This document shows, piece after piece, positions 1 to 11,158 of a stretch of 64,000 bases of DNA. A program made the position numbers and the translations under genes. Under the pieces are notes generated by a model that saw nothing but the letters and a program-made list of their open reading frames with translations, ran no database searches and was not told where the DNA came from. Source of the DNA: Hippophae tibetana (Eukaryota; Streptophyta; Magnoliopsida; Rosales; Elaeagnaceae); the NCBI GenBank assembly GCA_037013495.1, contig CM072801.1:15181501-15245500 (forward strand), in the 5' to 3' direction. The number at the start of each line of letters is the position of its first letter. Position 1 is the first letter of the stretch.

Positions 1-2109
1 TATTTTTTAATTTTCTTATGTTTTTGTTCATACAGACTCGTGATAGTATTCATGTTCTTATTTATCAAATTTATAAATATTATAAACAAATATTTAATTA
101 TTTTACATCTTAAATTGACTTAAAATTATAATTATCATACCTTAATTTAATGGGTCTATAATGGTCTTTCCTTTTGTTATTCATCTTCTTTTGTTACACT
201 TGATATGACTTAACTTGTTCAAACCTAAATCTTAATACCTTTCTGGTAATGGTGAAACTTTTTCATGCGTACATAATATGGTGTCCAAATTTTAACTTAC
301 TAGAAAATAAGAAAAGAGTGAATACACTCAATTTTATTCATAATATTAATAATTATTATAAATCTAAAATCCAACTAAGAACCTTGAAGAGATTCTTAAC
401 CACTCATAGTTTCTAGATATATAGGTACTAGATGAATAATTTTTAGAATAGAGAGATTATTATTGCTAAAGATGTGTCCAATTAATAAAAATAAGGGTCC
501 CTTTTATAGAAAAATGATCCTTATTTACAATAGTTAAAAATCATTGTTTTATTCTTATTTTAATAATTCACTTAATTTTTTTTCTTTTGGCTATTGAATC
601 TAAGCCTTTCATTCCCTAGTCATGATCTACCGACTAAAGATGTGGGTTCTATATCTTTATTTTTATTTGTTGTTCCCTACCTACAATCATTTTGATGACA
701 TAGACGATGATGCATCTTCATATTTTTTTATCTCTAATGCAATAAATGTATTTGTGATCCTTAGTGATTTTCTTGGCATAAAACAAAACATCTTTCTTGT
801 TTCTTAACAAATTTTTAGATTATTACTCTTAAAATTTGTTTCAAACTTACTTATATTCTCACCATATTCTTTAGTGAGAGTCATATTGCTATGAGAAGTG
901 ATTATAACCTTATTAGTTGAATTATTTACTTTGACTTCAGAAAAATTATCAATTTTCATGAGTTCGTGGTAAATTTGACTTATCATCGGTCATTTTAGAA
1001 TGTAAATTTCATATGTATTGTATTCCTTTTTTGAAAGTTCCCTTAGTTTTGTGACTTCCCTATTAGTGTCGGAAATCTTTAATTTGATAAAATGGTTAGG
1101 GCTAACAAAACCTTCTTCATTTTAGTTTATAAGTGAACTAAACAAATTTGAGATAGACAAGTTTGTCACCTACTGTGATATTCTTCTTGAAGTTCTTAAT
1201 AACCTTTTTTAATTTTTTAGGAAAATAATTTAATTCATTTAAATTAATTCTTATATATAGATTCTTAATTAAACTTGTATGGAAAGGTTTATAAACAAAA
1301 ATTGGATTTGTTCCTTCAATAATATTAAATTTACTACATGTAGCTATGGTGTAAAATTTCATGTCTTCGATATATTCTTGAGTAAATTTTTTGAGTAAGT
1401 TATAAAGACCTCAACCATTGTGATTTACTTAAATTTCTTTATTGATCTTTTTTTTTTACTAATATATTCTTGGGGATGTCTCAATAAATAGTTGGAATAT
1501 CTTTACACTCTTTGTAAGAAGTGTTTCTCTAAATTGTATCGATGATTGTACTATCTTTCCTAGGGTATTCAACCTACTTGGTAGCAATGCTTATTGCTGT
1601 AATGTTGCAGAGTAGTTTTTATTTAAATCTTCTAAAGTTATTAGTTTCGGTACTCTAAGTTGACATAATTGCCTTTAACTTATATTCTATTAGTGAAAGC
1701 TCTATGAGTTATTCAATAAAATCCAATAATAGCTTTACTTGCTTCAGGTCAGTTATTATAAATTCTTGGTTTTGGATTATACCTTTTTTGCTTCTTCAGC
1801 CTAACTAAGCTTTTCCTTTTACTTTACAACTATGTTACACTCTTTTAAACTTTTAGGTTTTTTATTGTCATTTTGAATTCCTTCTTTAAAAGTTCTACCT
1901 TCCTTATAATGAATCTATAATAAGGATTCCTATTTTGAGTTTTTGGACTCTAATGGTCGTTTTGAACTGTTAAGCTCATTCTGTTTAATTCCTCTCTCCA
2001 AAAAGACTTTTGTAGGTTTAAAACCTTGATTTGTTCCTGAAGGATTCTTATATTTTATATCTATTTTATTTATCTTGATCTTCCTATCAAAATGTTACAT
2101 TCATACAAG
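1..2109. other. AT-rich sequence without a recognisable gene
   Basis: No host gene is recognisable here. Short open frames occur on the minus strand near 804-986 and 1,138-1,362, but they are surrounded by stops and I cannot assign them to a family. Because they follow, on the same strand, the reverse transcriptase/RNase H relic at 2,110-3,150, they could be later parts of the same decayed element. That is inference from position only. Confidence 0.4.
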
Positions 2110-3150
2110 AAAAAAATAGTTAAATGTGTTAATTCTCTTGTAAGGGTATCTACTAAACTATTCTTATCTCTTGAAGGATGTTCGACATCAAAATTGTAGT
2201 AGTTAAACCACTATTAATCTTCCTTGTTTATAATCACATGTAATATTAATTCTTAAAAAGTGTCTAAAAATATTGTTATTAGTTTTAAGAATGAATCTTG
2301 AACTTATTACATATATTACAAATAACATTTTTAACATCTAAGTATTCTTTTTCATTAATGTGATAATTAATTCTGGATCTTACTCATGTATATCAATAAA
2401 TATATTTATCTTTGTCCTCTACTTTTTCTTTTAAAAATGTTCTCTAATATTAATGTGAAACATATGTTTTAATTGTCATTTTATCATCTGAATCTTGATA
2501 ATATAAAGTTAGTAATTCTTTTATCTATGTTTTTATTACCTTATCCATGTACAAAGTATCTAAAAATGTTCTCTAATATTAATGTGAAACATATGTTTTA
2601 ATTGTCATTTTATCATCTGAATCTTGATAATATAAAGTTAGTAATTCTTTTATCTATGTTTTTATTACCTTATCCATGTACAAAGTATCTTACTCTTTCC
2701 ATTTTCAAACATGATCTTTTCAATTTTGTTTGTCAAGGTTTTCACATTTCTACAAGTTTCTTGATACATGTTTCAACATATTAAACATCCTAAAAATCTT
2801 TATAATTGATTTTTATCTTTTAATTCAACATAAAATTCTTAGATGTTATTTAGTATATGGGGTTCTAGATTATATTTTTTATCTTAAGTTTCTAACTTTT
2901 TACCCAGTTATTTTTTTTTCTTAGAAGTAAAATAATGATTTCTTTCATATATTCTTGTAGAATATTAATAATATCAAAATAATGTTTATTTAATTCATTA
3001 ATAAAAATCAAAATATTATCTACATAAATACAATAAATATTTTTAATTTCTTACAAATGTTGTCCATATACATTTAAAAATATCCTTGGAGGAAACTAAA
3101 TTTCATTAGTTTTTAAAATTCAAACATGTGTACAGTTTCAAGTATGATAG
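2110..3150 (-). pseudogene. Decayed pararetrovirus-like (caulimovirid) reverse transcriptase and RNase H
   Basis: Read on the minus strand, the stretch around 2,920-3,130 gives a broken polymerase palm region. It has a YVDN box (family form YVDD) preceded by a region resembling the usual FGL-x-NAP-x-xFQ segment and followed by a His-containing helix. Further along the same strand, at about 2,130-2,230, comes an RNase H C-terminal region with an FDVEH segment and then a KNSLVDTLTREL block. The final LTRE-type ending is more like petuvirus or florendovirus RNase H than the ALSR ending usual in Gypsy. Several stops and frame changes interrupt it, so it cannot be functional. This would be an old endogenous viral copy. 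A Gypsy element is the main alternative; I prefer a caulimovirid because of the short RT-RNase H spacing, the LTRE motif and the absence of an integrase on the strand downstream. Confidence 0.5.
2432..2689. repeat. 129-bp perfect tandem duplication
   Basis: Positions 2,432-2,560 are repeated directly at 2,561-2,689 with no difference that I can find by eye. It lies between the RT-like and RNase H-like parts of the viral relic, so it is a later duplication that further disrupted it. The lack of differences suggests a recent event. Confidence 0.9.
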
Positions 3151-4736
3151 TTATAGAAATTATACCTAAAGTGTAAATATCCAAAATTTAAACGTTTTTT
3201 CGATTTTATTTAATAGATTCGAAAACGAGTCTAAAAATATGATTACAGGTAAATATTTTATCTATAAAAATAATCAATATTCATATTTTTTATAATAACT
3301 AATTAGTTAAGAAATCAAAACTTAATTAGTTTTCACTTACATAATTTAATCACAAAAATGTATAAATAAGAATACGTTACATTTTTATATAGAAAAAAAA
3401 GTAAGGTATCAAGGAAGTTGTTCGCCATGTTTTAAAATATGTATAATATACAAAAATATTTTACAATTCAAAAATTAAGCTACATTCGGGATGCTACATG
3501 AGTTGAAAAAAATGACAGCAAATTAAGGTTCCCGTCAGTCAATGAGAATCATGTGGTATATGTAATCTATAATTTAGCATCTTATTAACGTGAATGTCTA
3601 CCTGTTTATATGAGCATGCATATGTTTCAAAATACATCCTGCTGTGAAAGAATTTTCGCCACATAAAATTTGTAATTTTTATTTATAAGCTTTCAAATAT
3701 TGAAATGTGAAATACTCAAATCCTTAATCTCATTCTTAAAAAAAAATTCATTTAAATATAATTAAGTTTTTAATTTATTTTAGCAAAGTAAAGTAAAAAT
3801 AAATAATTTTTCTTTATAATCTTAAATTTATTAATTTTTATGATTAAATGAGTTAGTAAGATATTTTTAATCATAATAAATATAAAATATAAAATAATTA
3901 TTCTTATAATTATATAGTAGTATATTAAAAATAAATTAAATAAAAATTAGTAGGCATGTATGCTTGTATTTTTTTATTTAAAATTTTAATATTAAATTAT
4001 TAAAATTTTATTTTATTTTTGTTATTAAATATATTTAAATTTTAAAATTTTAATATAATCATTAAATATAATATATGAAAAAAATTTAAAAATAATAAAG
4101 TAATACAATTAAATTCATTTGTTTTTAACAATATTACATAATGTAAGTAGAGTTTGTTTAATAAATTCAACTATGGGTATTTTACTTATAAATAATTGAA
4201 ATTATGATTAATTGTATACATTTAATAATTTTTTTAAAATAATTGTAACCTTATAAAATAGAAATAATTATTATAATATTAAAATTATGGTTAATTGAAA
4301 CCGAATGTATTTTAATATTATTATGTATATATATAATTATATAGAAAAATATATTTTTAATAATAAAATATATAATATTTTGAATAATTAGATATAGTTT
4401 TATTTATTCTTATTTTTATATATTTTATTTATTTAAAAATATTTTTTTAAATTAATTAAAAAATAAAAATTAATACTAATATTTTAAATAATATAATAGA
4501 ATAAAAATTATATTAAAATTTAATTTTTTAAAACTAAATATATTTTTAAATAAATATTAAAAAATAAAAAATATTATTAAAATATGATAAAATTATTATG
4601 GATTTAAAATATTTAAAATTAATATAAAATAATTATGATTATTAGGTTAATACTTTAACCTAACCTCAAACTTTACTCCTCAATAGACCAAACTCACCGA
4701 AGGCACTAAAGTTAACCCTCAAAGTTGTTCGGCGTC
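3151..4736. other. AT-rich intergenic sequence
   Basis: Very AT-rich, with many A/T runs, especially 3,700-4,660. I see no coding region, RNA gene or element boundary. The sequence becomes more GC-balanced from about 4,660, just before the left end of the hAT element. Confidence 0.6.
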
Positions 4737-4744
4737 CTCACTGT
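4737..4744. repeat. Left target-site duplication of hAT element
   Basis: CTCACTGT, immediately outside the left terminal repeat. It matches CTCAATGT at 10,039-10,046 in seven of eight positions. Eight base pairs is the duplication length of the hAT superfamily. Confidence 0.65.
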
Positions 4745-4920
4745 TAGGGATGGGCAAAAAAACCGTGGGTTCGGTTATCTGCGGATAACCGTACCCACAG
4801 TTCGGTTTTTAACCGTGTAATTTCAGGGATGGGTTCGGTTTTGGGTAAAAACTGAACATAAATGCGCAGGTACGGTTCGGTTACGGTTATACTAAAAACC
4901 GTACCCATCCGTACCCGAAA
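4745..4920 (+). repeat. hAT left terminal inverted repeat and subterminal repeats
   Basis: The terminus at 4,745 is followed by clustered GGTTCGGTT and its complement AACCGTACCC at about 4,770-4,915. Subterminal motif clusters like these are the usual transposase binding region of hAT elements. No comparable cluster is visible at the right end, so the two ends are strongly asymmetric. Confidence 0.7.
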
Positions 4921-4996
4921 TTAATTATATTTATTTAAATAAATTATATATTAATTAAAATTTATTTATTTTTAACCTAATATATAAACCTAATTT

Positions 4997-5267
4997 ATGC
5001 TTGCCGTCCTAATCCCTACTCTCTCAGCGCCTCCTTTTTTTTTCTTAATCTCTCATTTTCTCTCATTTTTCTTCCAATCTCCCGTCTACACATCAGCATA
5101 CATCTCTCACAGCGTCGCGTCGTCGCCAGCCGCTGCGTCTTCTCCAGCCATTGCGTCTTCTCCAGTCGTTGCGTCTTTTCCAACCGCTGCATCTTCTCCA
5201 GCCACTGCATCTTCACCAGTCGTCACCAATCCATTCACAGCGCTGCATCGTGGAGAAGAAGAGAAAG
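4997..5267 (+). other. Probable 5' leader exon of the hAT transposase gene
   Basis: A pyrimidine-rich, more GC-balanced block (CTC/TCTCC runs, repeated GCGTCTTCTCCAG-type units) ends at a good donor, AAG|GTAACG, at 5,267/5,268. An open frame runs through it with a repeating Ala-Ser-Ser-Pro pattern. Whether it is translated is uncertain. It is placed like the leader exon of other hAT transposase genes, and a similar arrangement occurs in the second hAT copy at 28.2-28.6 kb. Splicing to the next exon at 7,358 would remove the repeats in between. Confidence 0.4.
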
Positions 5268-5461
5268 GTAACGTAGATAATAAAAACCTTGGGTATGGAG
5301 AATAAACTTGTATTATGATTTATGTAATGTTAATAAATGAGTTATAAAAGATATATAAAATTCTGAATTGATTTGGGTAGTCTACTACTTACCAATAAAT
5401 TATTTCAAGACCATCAACATTTATGTTGTTGAGGAAAAAGATATTATTGTGTGATAAAAAT

Positions 5462-6165
5462 GTGTGTGCTATTTAGTGTGTTAAAATTGTGTAATATGTG
5501 TGATGTGGAAGGCAATGTGTGTTGTGGAAGTGTATGTGTTGTGTGCTCATAGAAAGTGTGTAAAAGTGTAGTGACATGTGTTGTGTAAATTGTGAACCAA
5601 TTTGTTAAAACTGTGTGTGCTAAAACTATGTATTATGTGTGATGTGGAAGGAAATGTGTGTTGTGGAAGTGTATGTGTTGTGTGCTCACAAAAAGTGTGT
5701 AAAAGTGTAGTGATATGTGTTGTGTAAATTGTGAACCAATGTGCTAAAATTGTGTGTGCTATTTAGTGTGCTAAAACTGTGTAATATGTGTGATGTGGAA
5801 GGCAATGTGTGTTGTGGAAGTGTATGTGTTGTGTGCTCACAGAAAGTGTGTAAAAGTGTAGTGACATGTATTGTGTAAATTGTGAACCAATGTGCTAAAA
5901 CTGTGTGTGCTAAAACTGTGTTGCTAAAACTGTGTAATATGTGTGATGTGGAAGGCAATGTGTGTTGTGGAAGTGTATGTATTGTGTGCTAACAGAAAGT
6001 GTGTAAAAGTGTAGTGACATGTGTTGTGTAAATTGTGAACCAATGTGTTAAAATTATGTGTGCTAAAACTGTGTAATATGTGTGATGTGGAAGGCAATGT
6101 GTGCTGTGGAAGTGTATGTGTTGTGTGCTCATAGAAAGTGTGCTAAACCTGTGTGTGCTAAAACT
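5462..6165. repeat. Tandem repeat with 139-153-bp period inside the hAT element
   Basis: Five copies of a unit containing GATGTGGAAGGCAATGTGTG start near 5,502, 5,641, 5,792, 5,945 and 6,084. Each includes GTGCTCACAGAAAGTGTGTAAAAGTG and a GTGAACCAATGTG end. The length changes come from extra GTGTGCTATTTAGTGTGCTAAAA modules, which are the building block of the minisatellite that follows. The two arrays therefore share an origin. Confidence 0.85.
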
Positions 6166-7182
6166 GTGTGCTATTTAGTGTGCTATTTAGTGTGCTATTT
6201 AGTGTGCTAAAACTGTGTGTGCTATTTAGTGTGCTAAAACTGTGTGTGCTAAAATTGTGTGTGCTATTTAGTATGCTAAAACTGTGTGTGCTATTTAGTA
6301 TGCTAAAACTATGTGTGTTATTTAGTGTGCTAAAACTGTGTGTGCTATTTAGTGTGCTAAAACCTGTGTGTGCTATTTAGTGTGCTAAAACCTATGTGTG
6401 CTAAAACTGTGTGCTATTTAGTGTGCTAAAACTGTGTGTGCTATTTAGTGTGCTAAAACTGTGTGTGCTATTTAGTGTGCTAAAACTGTGTGCTATTTAG
6501 TGTGCTAAAATTATGTGTGCTAAAACTGTGTGCTATTTAGTGTGCTAAAAATGTGTGTGCTAAAACTGTGTGTGCTATTTAGTGTGCTAAAACTGTGTGT
6601 GCTAAAACTGTGTGTGCTATTTAGTGTGCTAAAACTATGTGTACTATGAAGTGTGCTAAAACTGTGTGTGTTATTTAATGTGCTAAAACTGTGTGTGCTA
6701 TTTAGTGTGCTAAAACTGTGTGTGCTATTAAGTGTGCTAAAACTGTGTGTGCTATTTAGTGTGCTAAATCTGTGTGTGCTAAAACTGTGTGCTATTTAGT
6801 GTGCTAAATCTGTGTGTGCTATTTAGTGTGCTAAAACTGTGTGTGCAATTTAGTTTGCTAAAATTGTGTGTGCTATTTAGTGTGCAAAAACTCTGTGTGC
6901 TATTTAGTGTGCTAAAACTGTGTGTGCTATTTAGTGTGTTAAAACTGTGTGTGTTATTTAGTGTGCTATTTAGTGTGCTAAAACTATGTGTGCTATTTAG
7001 TGTGCTAAAATTGTGTGTGCTATTAAGTGTGCTAAAACTGTGTGTGCTAAAATTGTGTGTGCTATTTAGTGTGCTAAATTTGTGTGTGCTAAAACTGTGT
7101 GTGCTATTTAGTGTGCTAAATCTCTGTGTGCTAAAACTATGTGTGCTATTTAGTGTGCTAAAACTGTGTGTGCTATTTAGTG
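6166..7182. repeat. 27-bp minisatellite inside the hAT element
   Basis: About 1 kb of units alternating GTGTGCTATTTA and GTGTGCTAAAACT modules, with a dominant 27-bp period and frequent gain or loss of one module. Because 27 is a multiple of three, long open frames appear on both strands at about 6,780-7,230; they encode only a nine-residue repeat and I do not regard them as genes. The array lies in what would be the first intron of the transposase gene. Confidence 0.9.
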
Positions 7183-7357
7183 TGCACCACGTTCCAGGAT
7201 AAGGATCACTGGCATTAGAGGTTATCATATCAAGACTATCCAGAGATTTTAAATATCATGACAAGTGAATATGTTGAAAAGGTAACTTGAGATAATAGAA
7301 AGTATAAGTATATATTTTTTACATATGAATTTACATATTGAAAGTTATTTTTTTCAG

Positions 7358-9807
7358 AATTGTTCACCACAATCATCTCAAGGAGTAAATGACATTGAAC
7401 TTAATGTGGAGGTAACAAGTGGTGGAACTTCAAGTGCCGATCAACATACAAATGTTCCTCTCCTTACATCAACCTCTTCACTTGAAAATACACAAATTCA
7501 ACCATCAAATGAATGTAGTGAGGAAGAAGATGGGAAGGCTAAATTAAAGTCTGAAGCATGGGTTCATTTTGATAGGAAGAAAATTAATGGGATATGGAAG
7601 GCAATATGTAATTATTGCGGAAAATGGTTAGGAGGTGATACAAGGAATGGGACATCTCATTTGAAATCACATTCAAAAGGTTGTCCATTCAAACGTCAAG
7701 AAAGGGGTATCGGTCAATCATTGTTAAATCCTAACAAGAAAAGGGATAGAATTGAATTAGGACATTGGAATTTTGATTCTCAAGTTTCTCGTGATAAATG
7801 TGCAAAGATGATAATTTTACACGAGTATCCTCTTAGTATTGTAGAACATCATGGATTTAGGGAATATTCACATTCATTACAACCAATATGGAAGCCTATT
7901 TCTCGGGCTACAATTAAGAGAGACATTATAAAGATTTATGATGTTGAGAAAAAAATGATGGATATGTTGGAGAACAATAAAAGTCGTGTTGCAATCACAA
8001 GTGATATGTGGAGGTCTAGAAATCAGAACAAAGGATTCATGGCTGTAACTTGTCATTTCATTGATGACAATTGGTATTTGCATAGTAAAATAATAAGGTA
8101 ATTTTTAAGTTTATTGTTGAAATTTATACAATTCTTATTAAATATTATTTTAGAGATTTGATATATTAAATGATTGTATATAACAATTTTATTGTTACTA
8201 TATAATTTTTTGTATGTTTATATATGTTCCTGCTCCACACAATGCTACAGTTATTGGTCAAGAACTAATAAGTTGCTTTTTGGATTGGAACATTGATCGT
8301 AAGATTTTAACCTTAACTTTAGATAATTGTTCTACTAATGATTCAATGTTACCTGATATGTTAGATTCATTAGATAGAACTTCAATGTTATTGTATAGAG
8401 ATATTTTTCACATGCGTTGTGCTGCTCACATATTAAACTTGGTAGTGAAAGATGGGTTAAATCTAATTTCTCAATGCATTGTTAAAGTTAAAGATAGTGT
8501 TGCATATTGGACAGGAACACAAAAGAGGGAGGAAAAATTTAAAAAGATTGCATCTCAAGAGATAAAGTTTTCTTGTAAGAATTTATCTCTTGATTGTCAA
8601 ACTCGTTGGAATTCTACTTTTTTAATGCTTAAAAATGCATTGTTTTATGAGAAAGTGTTTCCTCATTTAAAACAATTGGATAAGAATTATAATAGTCTTC
8701 CTTATGCATTGGATTGGAAAATGACAAGTACAATTTGTGATAAGTTAGAAGTATTTTACAAGGTTACTGAATTGATTTCTGGTTCCAACTATCCCACCAT
8801 AAACATGTTATTTCCTCATATTTGTGACATCAAATTGTCATTATATAATTGGATTAATGATGAGGATGATTTGGTCAAGGGAATGGTGTGAAACATGCTT
8901 GTAAAATTTGATAAGTATTGGCAAGAAGTTAATATTGTCATGGCTATATGAGTTGTTTTGGATCCTAGATTTAAGATGAATTATCTCGAATTCTATTTTC
9001 CAAGAATATATGGAGAGAATGCCTTTTTTGAAATTGAAAAGGTGAGAACAAAATGTTATGATTTGATAAATATGTGCCGAAATAAACGAATTTCAGAAGA
9101 GAGTCGACAAATTGAATTTTCAACACGTTCCAATACATCTCAAAGTTCAAAAGGTACTAGTGTTCTTAATCCTAGTGGTATAAATGAGTATAATAAATGG
9201 AAATTAATGCAAAATAAAGCTGGATCTTTGAAATCTGAGTTAGACTCTTATTTAGAGGAGGCTGATGTAGAAATTTCGGATGAAGAGTTTGATATATTGT
9301 CTTGGTGGAAGTGTAATAAACATAAGTATCCAATAATGCATGATATGGCTAGAGATATCTTGGCTATTCCGGTCACCACAGTTGCTTCAGAATCTACATT
9401 TAGTATAAGTGGTAGAGTAGTGAGCAAACTTCGTAGTAGACTCAAAGAAAACACATTGGAAGCTTTGATGTGTACTCAAGATTGGTTATGGGCTAATATT
9501 CATAAACAAGGTATAAGTTTATATATTTAATACATATTATATTTTGTTAACACTTATTTTATGTATTATATATTAATTATTTAATTATGTATTTAAATAT
9601 TTTATAATTTATTCAGATATGTTATCTCCTGGTTCATCTGTTTCCACTATTAATATTGAAAAAGATGATATTGAGATAAAAAAAATTACATTATTGATTA
9701 ATCAATTTATTATTTTGGTCTATAAAAGTGATTTTATATGTTTGATTTTTGTAGGAAATGCGTAGAGTTGATGAATAATTAGAAGAAAGAAGTTTTGATT
9801 TATTGTA
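7358..9807 (+). pseudogene. hAT transposase with BED zinc finger and C-terminal dimerisation domain (broken)
   Basis: The transposase would cut and rejoin the element ends in the nucleus. Exon 1 starts after TTTTTTCAG at 7,357 and ends at a donor at 8,097/8,098. It encodes an acidic N-terminus and a BED finger (AWVHFDR, CNYCGK, then HLKSHSKGC), followed by the start of the catalytic core (ITSDMW). Exon 2 (about 8,212-9,510) carries the LTLDNCSTND and HMRCAAHILNLVVKDG core blocks. The well-kept dimerisation domain follows (ISDEEFDILSWWK, YPIMHDMARDILAIPVTTVASE). Short 3' exons follow AG acceptors at 9,616 and about 9,754. Lesions: TGA stops at about 8,889 and 8,949, and no AG acceptor before exon 2, where GTATG precedes the coding sequence. 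It resembles the ZBED/RICESLEEPER-type plant hAT family. The family call is very secure and function is ruled out. Confidence 0.92.
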
Positions 9808-10013
9808 ATTGAAGTTTTCTTAAATTTATTTAATTAGATTTCAATATTTGTATTAGTTTATAATATTTTATTTATATCTTGTGTTTCTTGTTTATATCAT
9901 TATATGTATTTAATATTATCTAGATTCATAAAAATATATATTATTAAATGTTAATTTTTTTTATAATAAACTCAAAATAACAAATTCAGATAATAAATTG
10001 AATATCAACCATT

Positions 10014-10046
10014 TAAGAATGCAAATCGCCAAACCCTACTCAATGT
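10014..10046. repeat. hAT right terminal inverted repeat and target duplication
   Basis: CGCCAAACCCTA ends at 10,038 and is followed by CTCAATGT, which matches the left flank in 7 of 8 bases. The inverted terminus agrees with the left one in the first five bases and then in about half of the following positions. Confidence 0.6.
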
Positions 10047-10414
10047 AATGCAAATCGGCTACTAATAAATTCCATCTGTGAAAAGAAAAACGGGGCTTCA
10101 AAGTCTTCTCTTTTGAATTTTTTTTTCCCTTTTAAGAATTTTCTTTATTTTTTTAATTAAAAAAGTTTTTATAGGTTAGAGTTTATTATTAATTCTTAAA
10201 ATTTAATAAATTTACACATTTTAAATATTTAAATATTATAATTTAATTTTAAACTTTTATACATACATCTTAACTTAATTAATAAAATATATACATATAA
10301 ATTTAAAAACTTATAGATTAAATTATATAATTTAAAAACTTATATTTTTTTATTTTTAATTCTTTATAGCTTGGTTTATTAATTTTAATTGATAAATAAA
10401 AAGCACTCAAAAAT

Positions 10415-10427
10415 CTATATACTTATA
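10415..10427 (+). promoter_or_regulatory. Probable TATA box of the extensin-like gene
   Basis: CTATATACTTATA lies about 185 bases before the start codon. A pyrimidine-rich stretch (CTTCTCTTCACTCAATCTCTT and similar, 10,443-10,497) follows at the distance expected for a plant transcription start and leader. There is no other TATA-like match as well placed before the gene. Confidence 0.5.
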
Positions 10428-10609
10428 AGTCACATCCTAGACCCTTCTCTTCACTCAATCTCTTATGTTCACTCTCACCTTCTCTTTCTCTCACTAAACT
10501 AGCATAAACGTACGTGCACATACTGGTATAAATCTCACTACACCTACTTGATCATCTTCTACATTGATGACCAATTTCTGAGATCTAAATTCAAACTCGG
10601 TTTACAAAA

Positions 10610-11158
10610 ATGGAAACAACCCATAAATTTTCAATGTATCTGTTTTTATTTCTTATGGGTCTTCAATATTTCCTACCCAAAACACAATCTTTTCCGACAA
10701 AAGTAACAAAAAAGGATCAGATCGAATGCACAATGTGCTCAGCTTGTGAAAACCCATGTGGTTCAGTTCCATCTCCACCACCACCTTCACCCCCACCTCC
10801 ATCACCGACATCATCTTCAAGCTCCAACTGTCCACCACCTCCATCGCCACCAAGCTCCTCTGGGTCTTCCTATTACTCTCCGCCGCCACCTTCTCAACCT
10901 TCATATCAGTACTCTTCACCTCCACCTCCTGGTTCTAACAATGGAGGTGGCGGTGGAAGTGGAGGCGGCGTATATTATCCACCGCCCAAGTATGGTAACT
11001 ATCCTATGCCGCCTCCACCGAACCCAATTGTACCGTACTTTCCTTTCTACTATCATACGCCTCCACCATCATCTGCTTCGAATTGTATTGGTGTAAGCTC
11101 ATTTTTAGTTTATGTTTTAACTGGTGTTTTTGGTTTCTGGGTTTCTTGTTTGTTTTGA
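10610..11158 (+). CDS. Proline-rich extensin-like protein, probably secreted and membrane-anchored
   Basis: This is a single-exon gene of 182 residues. A hydrophobic signal peptide (about residues 8-28, MYLFLFLMGLQYFLP) is followed by a cysteine cluster CTMCSACENPC (about 41-51). A hydroxyproline-rich middle comes next (SPPPPSPPPPSP, YSPPPPSQPS, SSPPPPG), with a Gly-rich linker GGGGGSGGG and YYPPPKYG. The C-terminal 22 residues are hydrophobic and follow a small-residue segment, which suggests a GPI-anchor signal. Ser-Pro repeats of this kind are hydroxylated and glycosylated in the secretory pathway, and the protein would sit at the plasma membrane/cell wall face. It resembles the small plant hydroxyproline-rich glycoproteins sharing the CTMCSxCxNPC motif. 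The start is the first ATG after the leader and gives a proper signal peptide. The frame is undisturbed. The precise role is unknown. Confidence 0.9.
   Translation: METTHKFSMYLFLFLMGLQYFLPKTQSFPTKVTKKDQIECTMCSACENPCGSVPSPPPPSPPPPSPTSSSSSNCPPPPSPPSSSGSSYYSPPPPSQPSYQYSSPPPPGSNNGGGGGSGGGVYYPPPKYGNYPMPPPPNPIVPYFPFYYHTPPPSSASNCIGVSSFLVYVLTGVFGFWVSCLF

Larger units (their letters stand above)
4745..10038 (+). mobile_element. hAT superfamily DNA transposon, complete but inactive
   Basis: The left end begins TAGGGATGGGCAAAA, a typical hAT terminus, and is followed by subterminal copies of GGTTCGG and CCGTACCC. The right end, read inward on the minus strand, begins TAGGGTTTGGCGAT; the first five bases match, then TxTGGC-type agreement continues imperfectly. 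Imperfect 8-bp duplications flank both ends. Inside, in order: a leader exon, about 1.7 kb of tandem repeats, and a transposase gene on the plus strand. Two in-frame stops and a lost splice acceptor in the transposase mean that it cannot supply its own enzyme. The degenerate right terminus also argues that it is immobile. The transposase identity is certain; the exact right boundary is the less certain part. Confidence 0.75.

Noticed and set aside
5462..7182. Possible CRISPR-like array because of regular repeats
   Set aside because: Repeats are contiguous with no unique spacers, in a plant genome and inside a transposon.
6779..7228. Long open frames on both strands (about 140 codons)
   Set aside because: They consist only of the 27-bp minisatellite, whose length is a multiple of three; there is no coding signal beyond the repeat.
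10653..11096. Overlapping frames in the extensin-like gene
   Set aside because: They are shadows of a proline-codon-rich gene; only the frame with signal peptide, Cys motif and hydrophobic tail makes sense.
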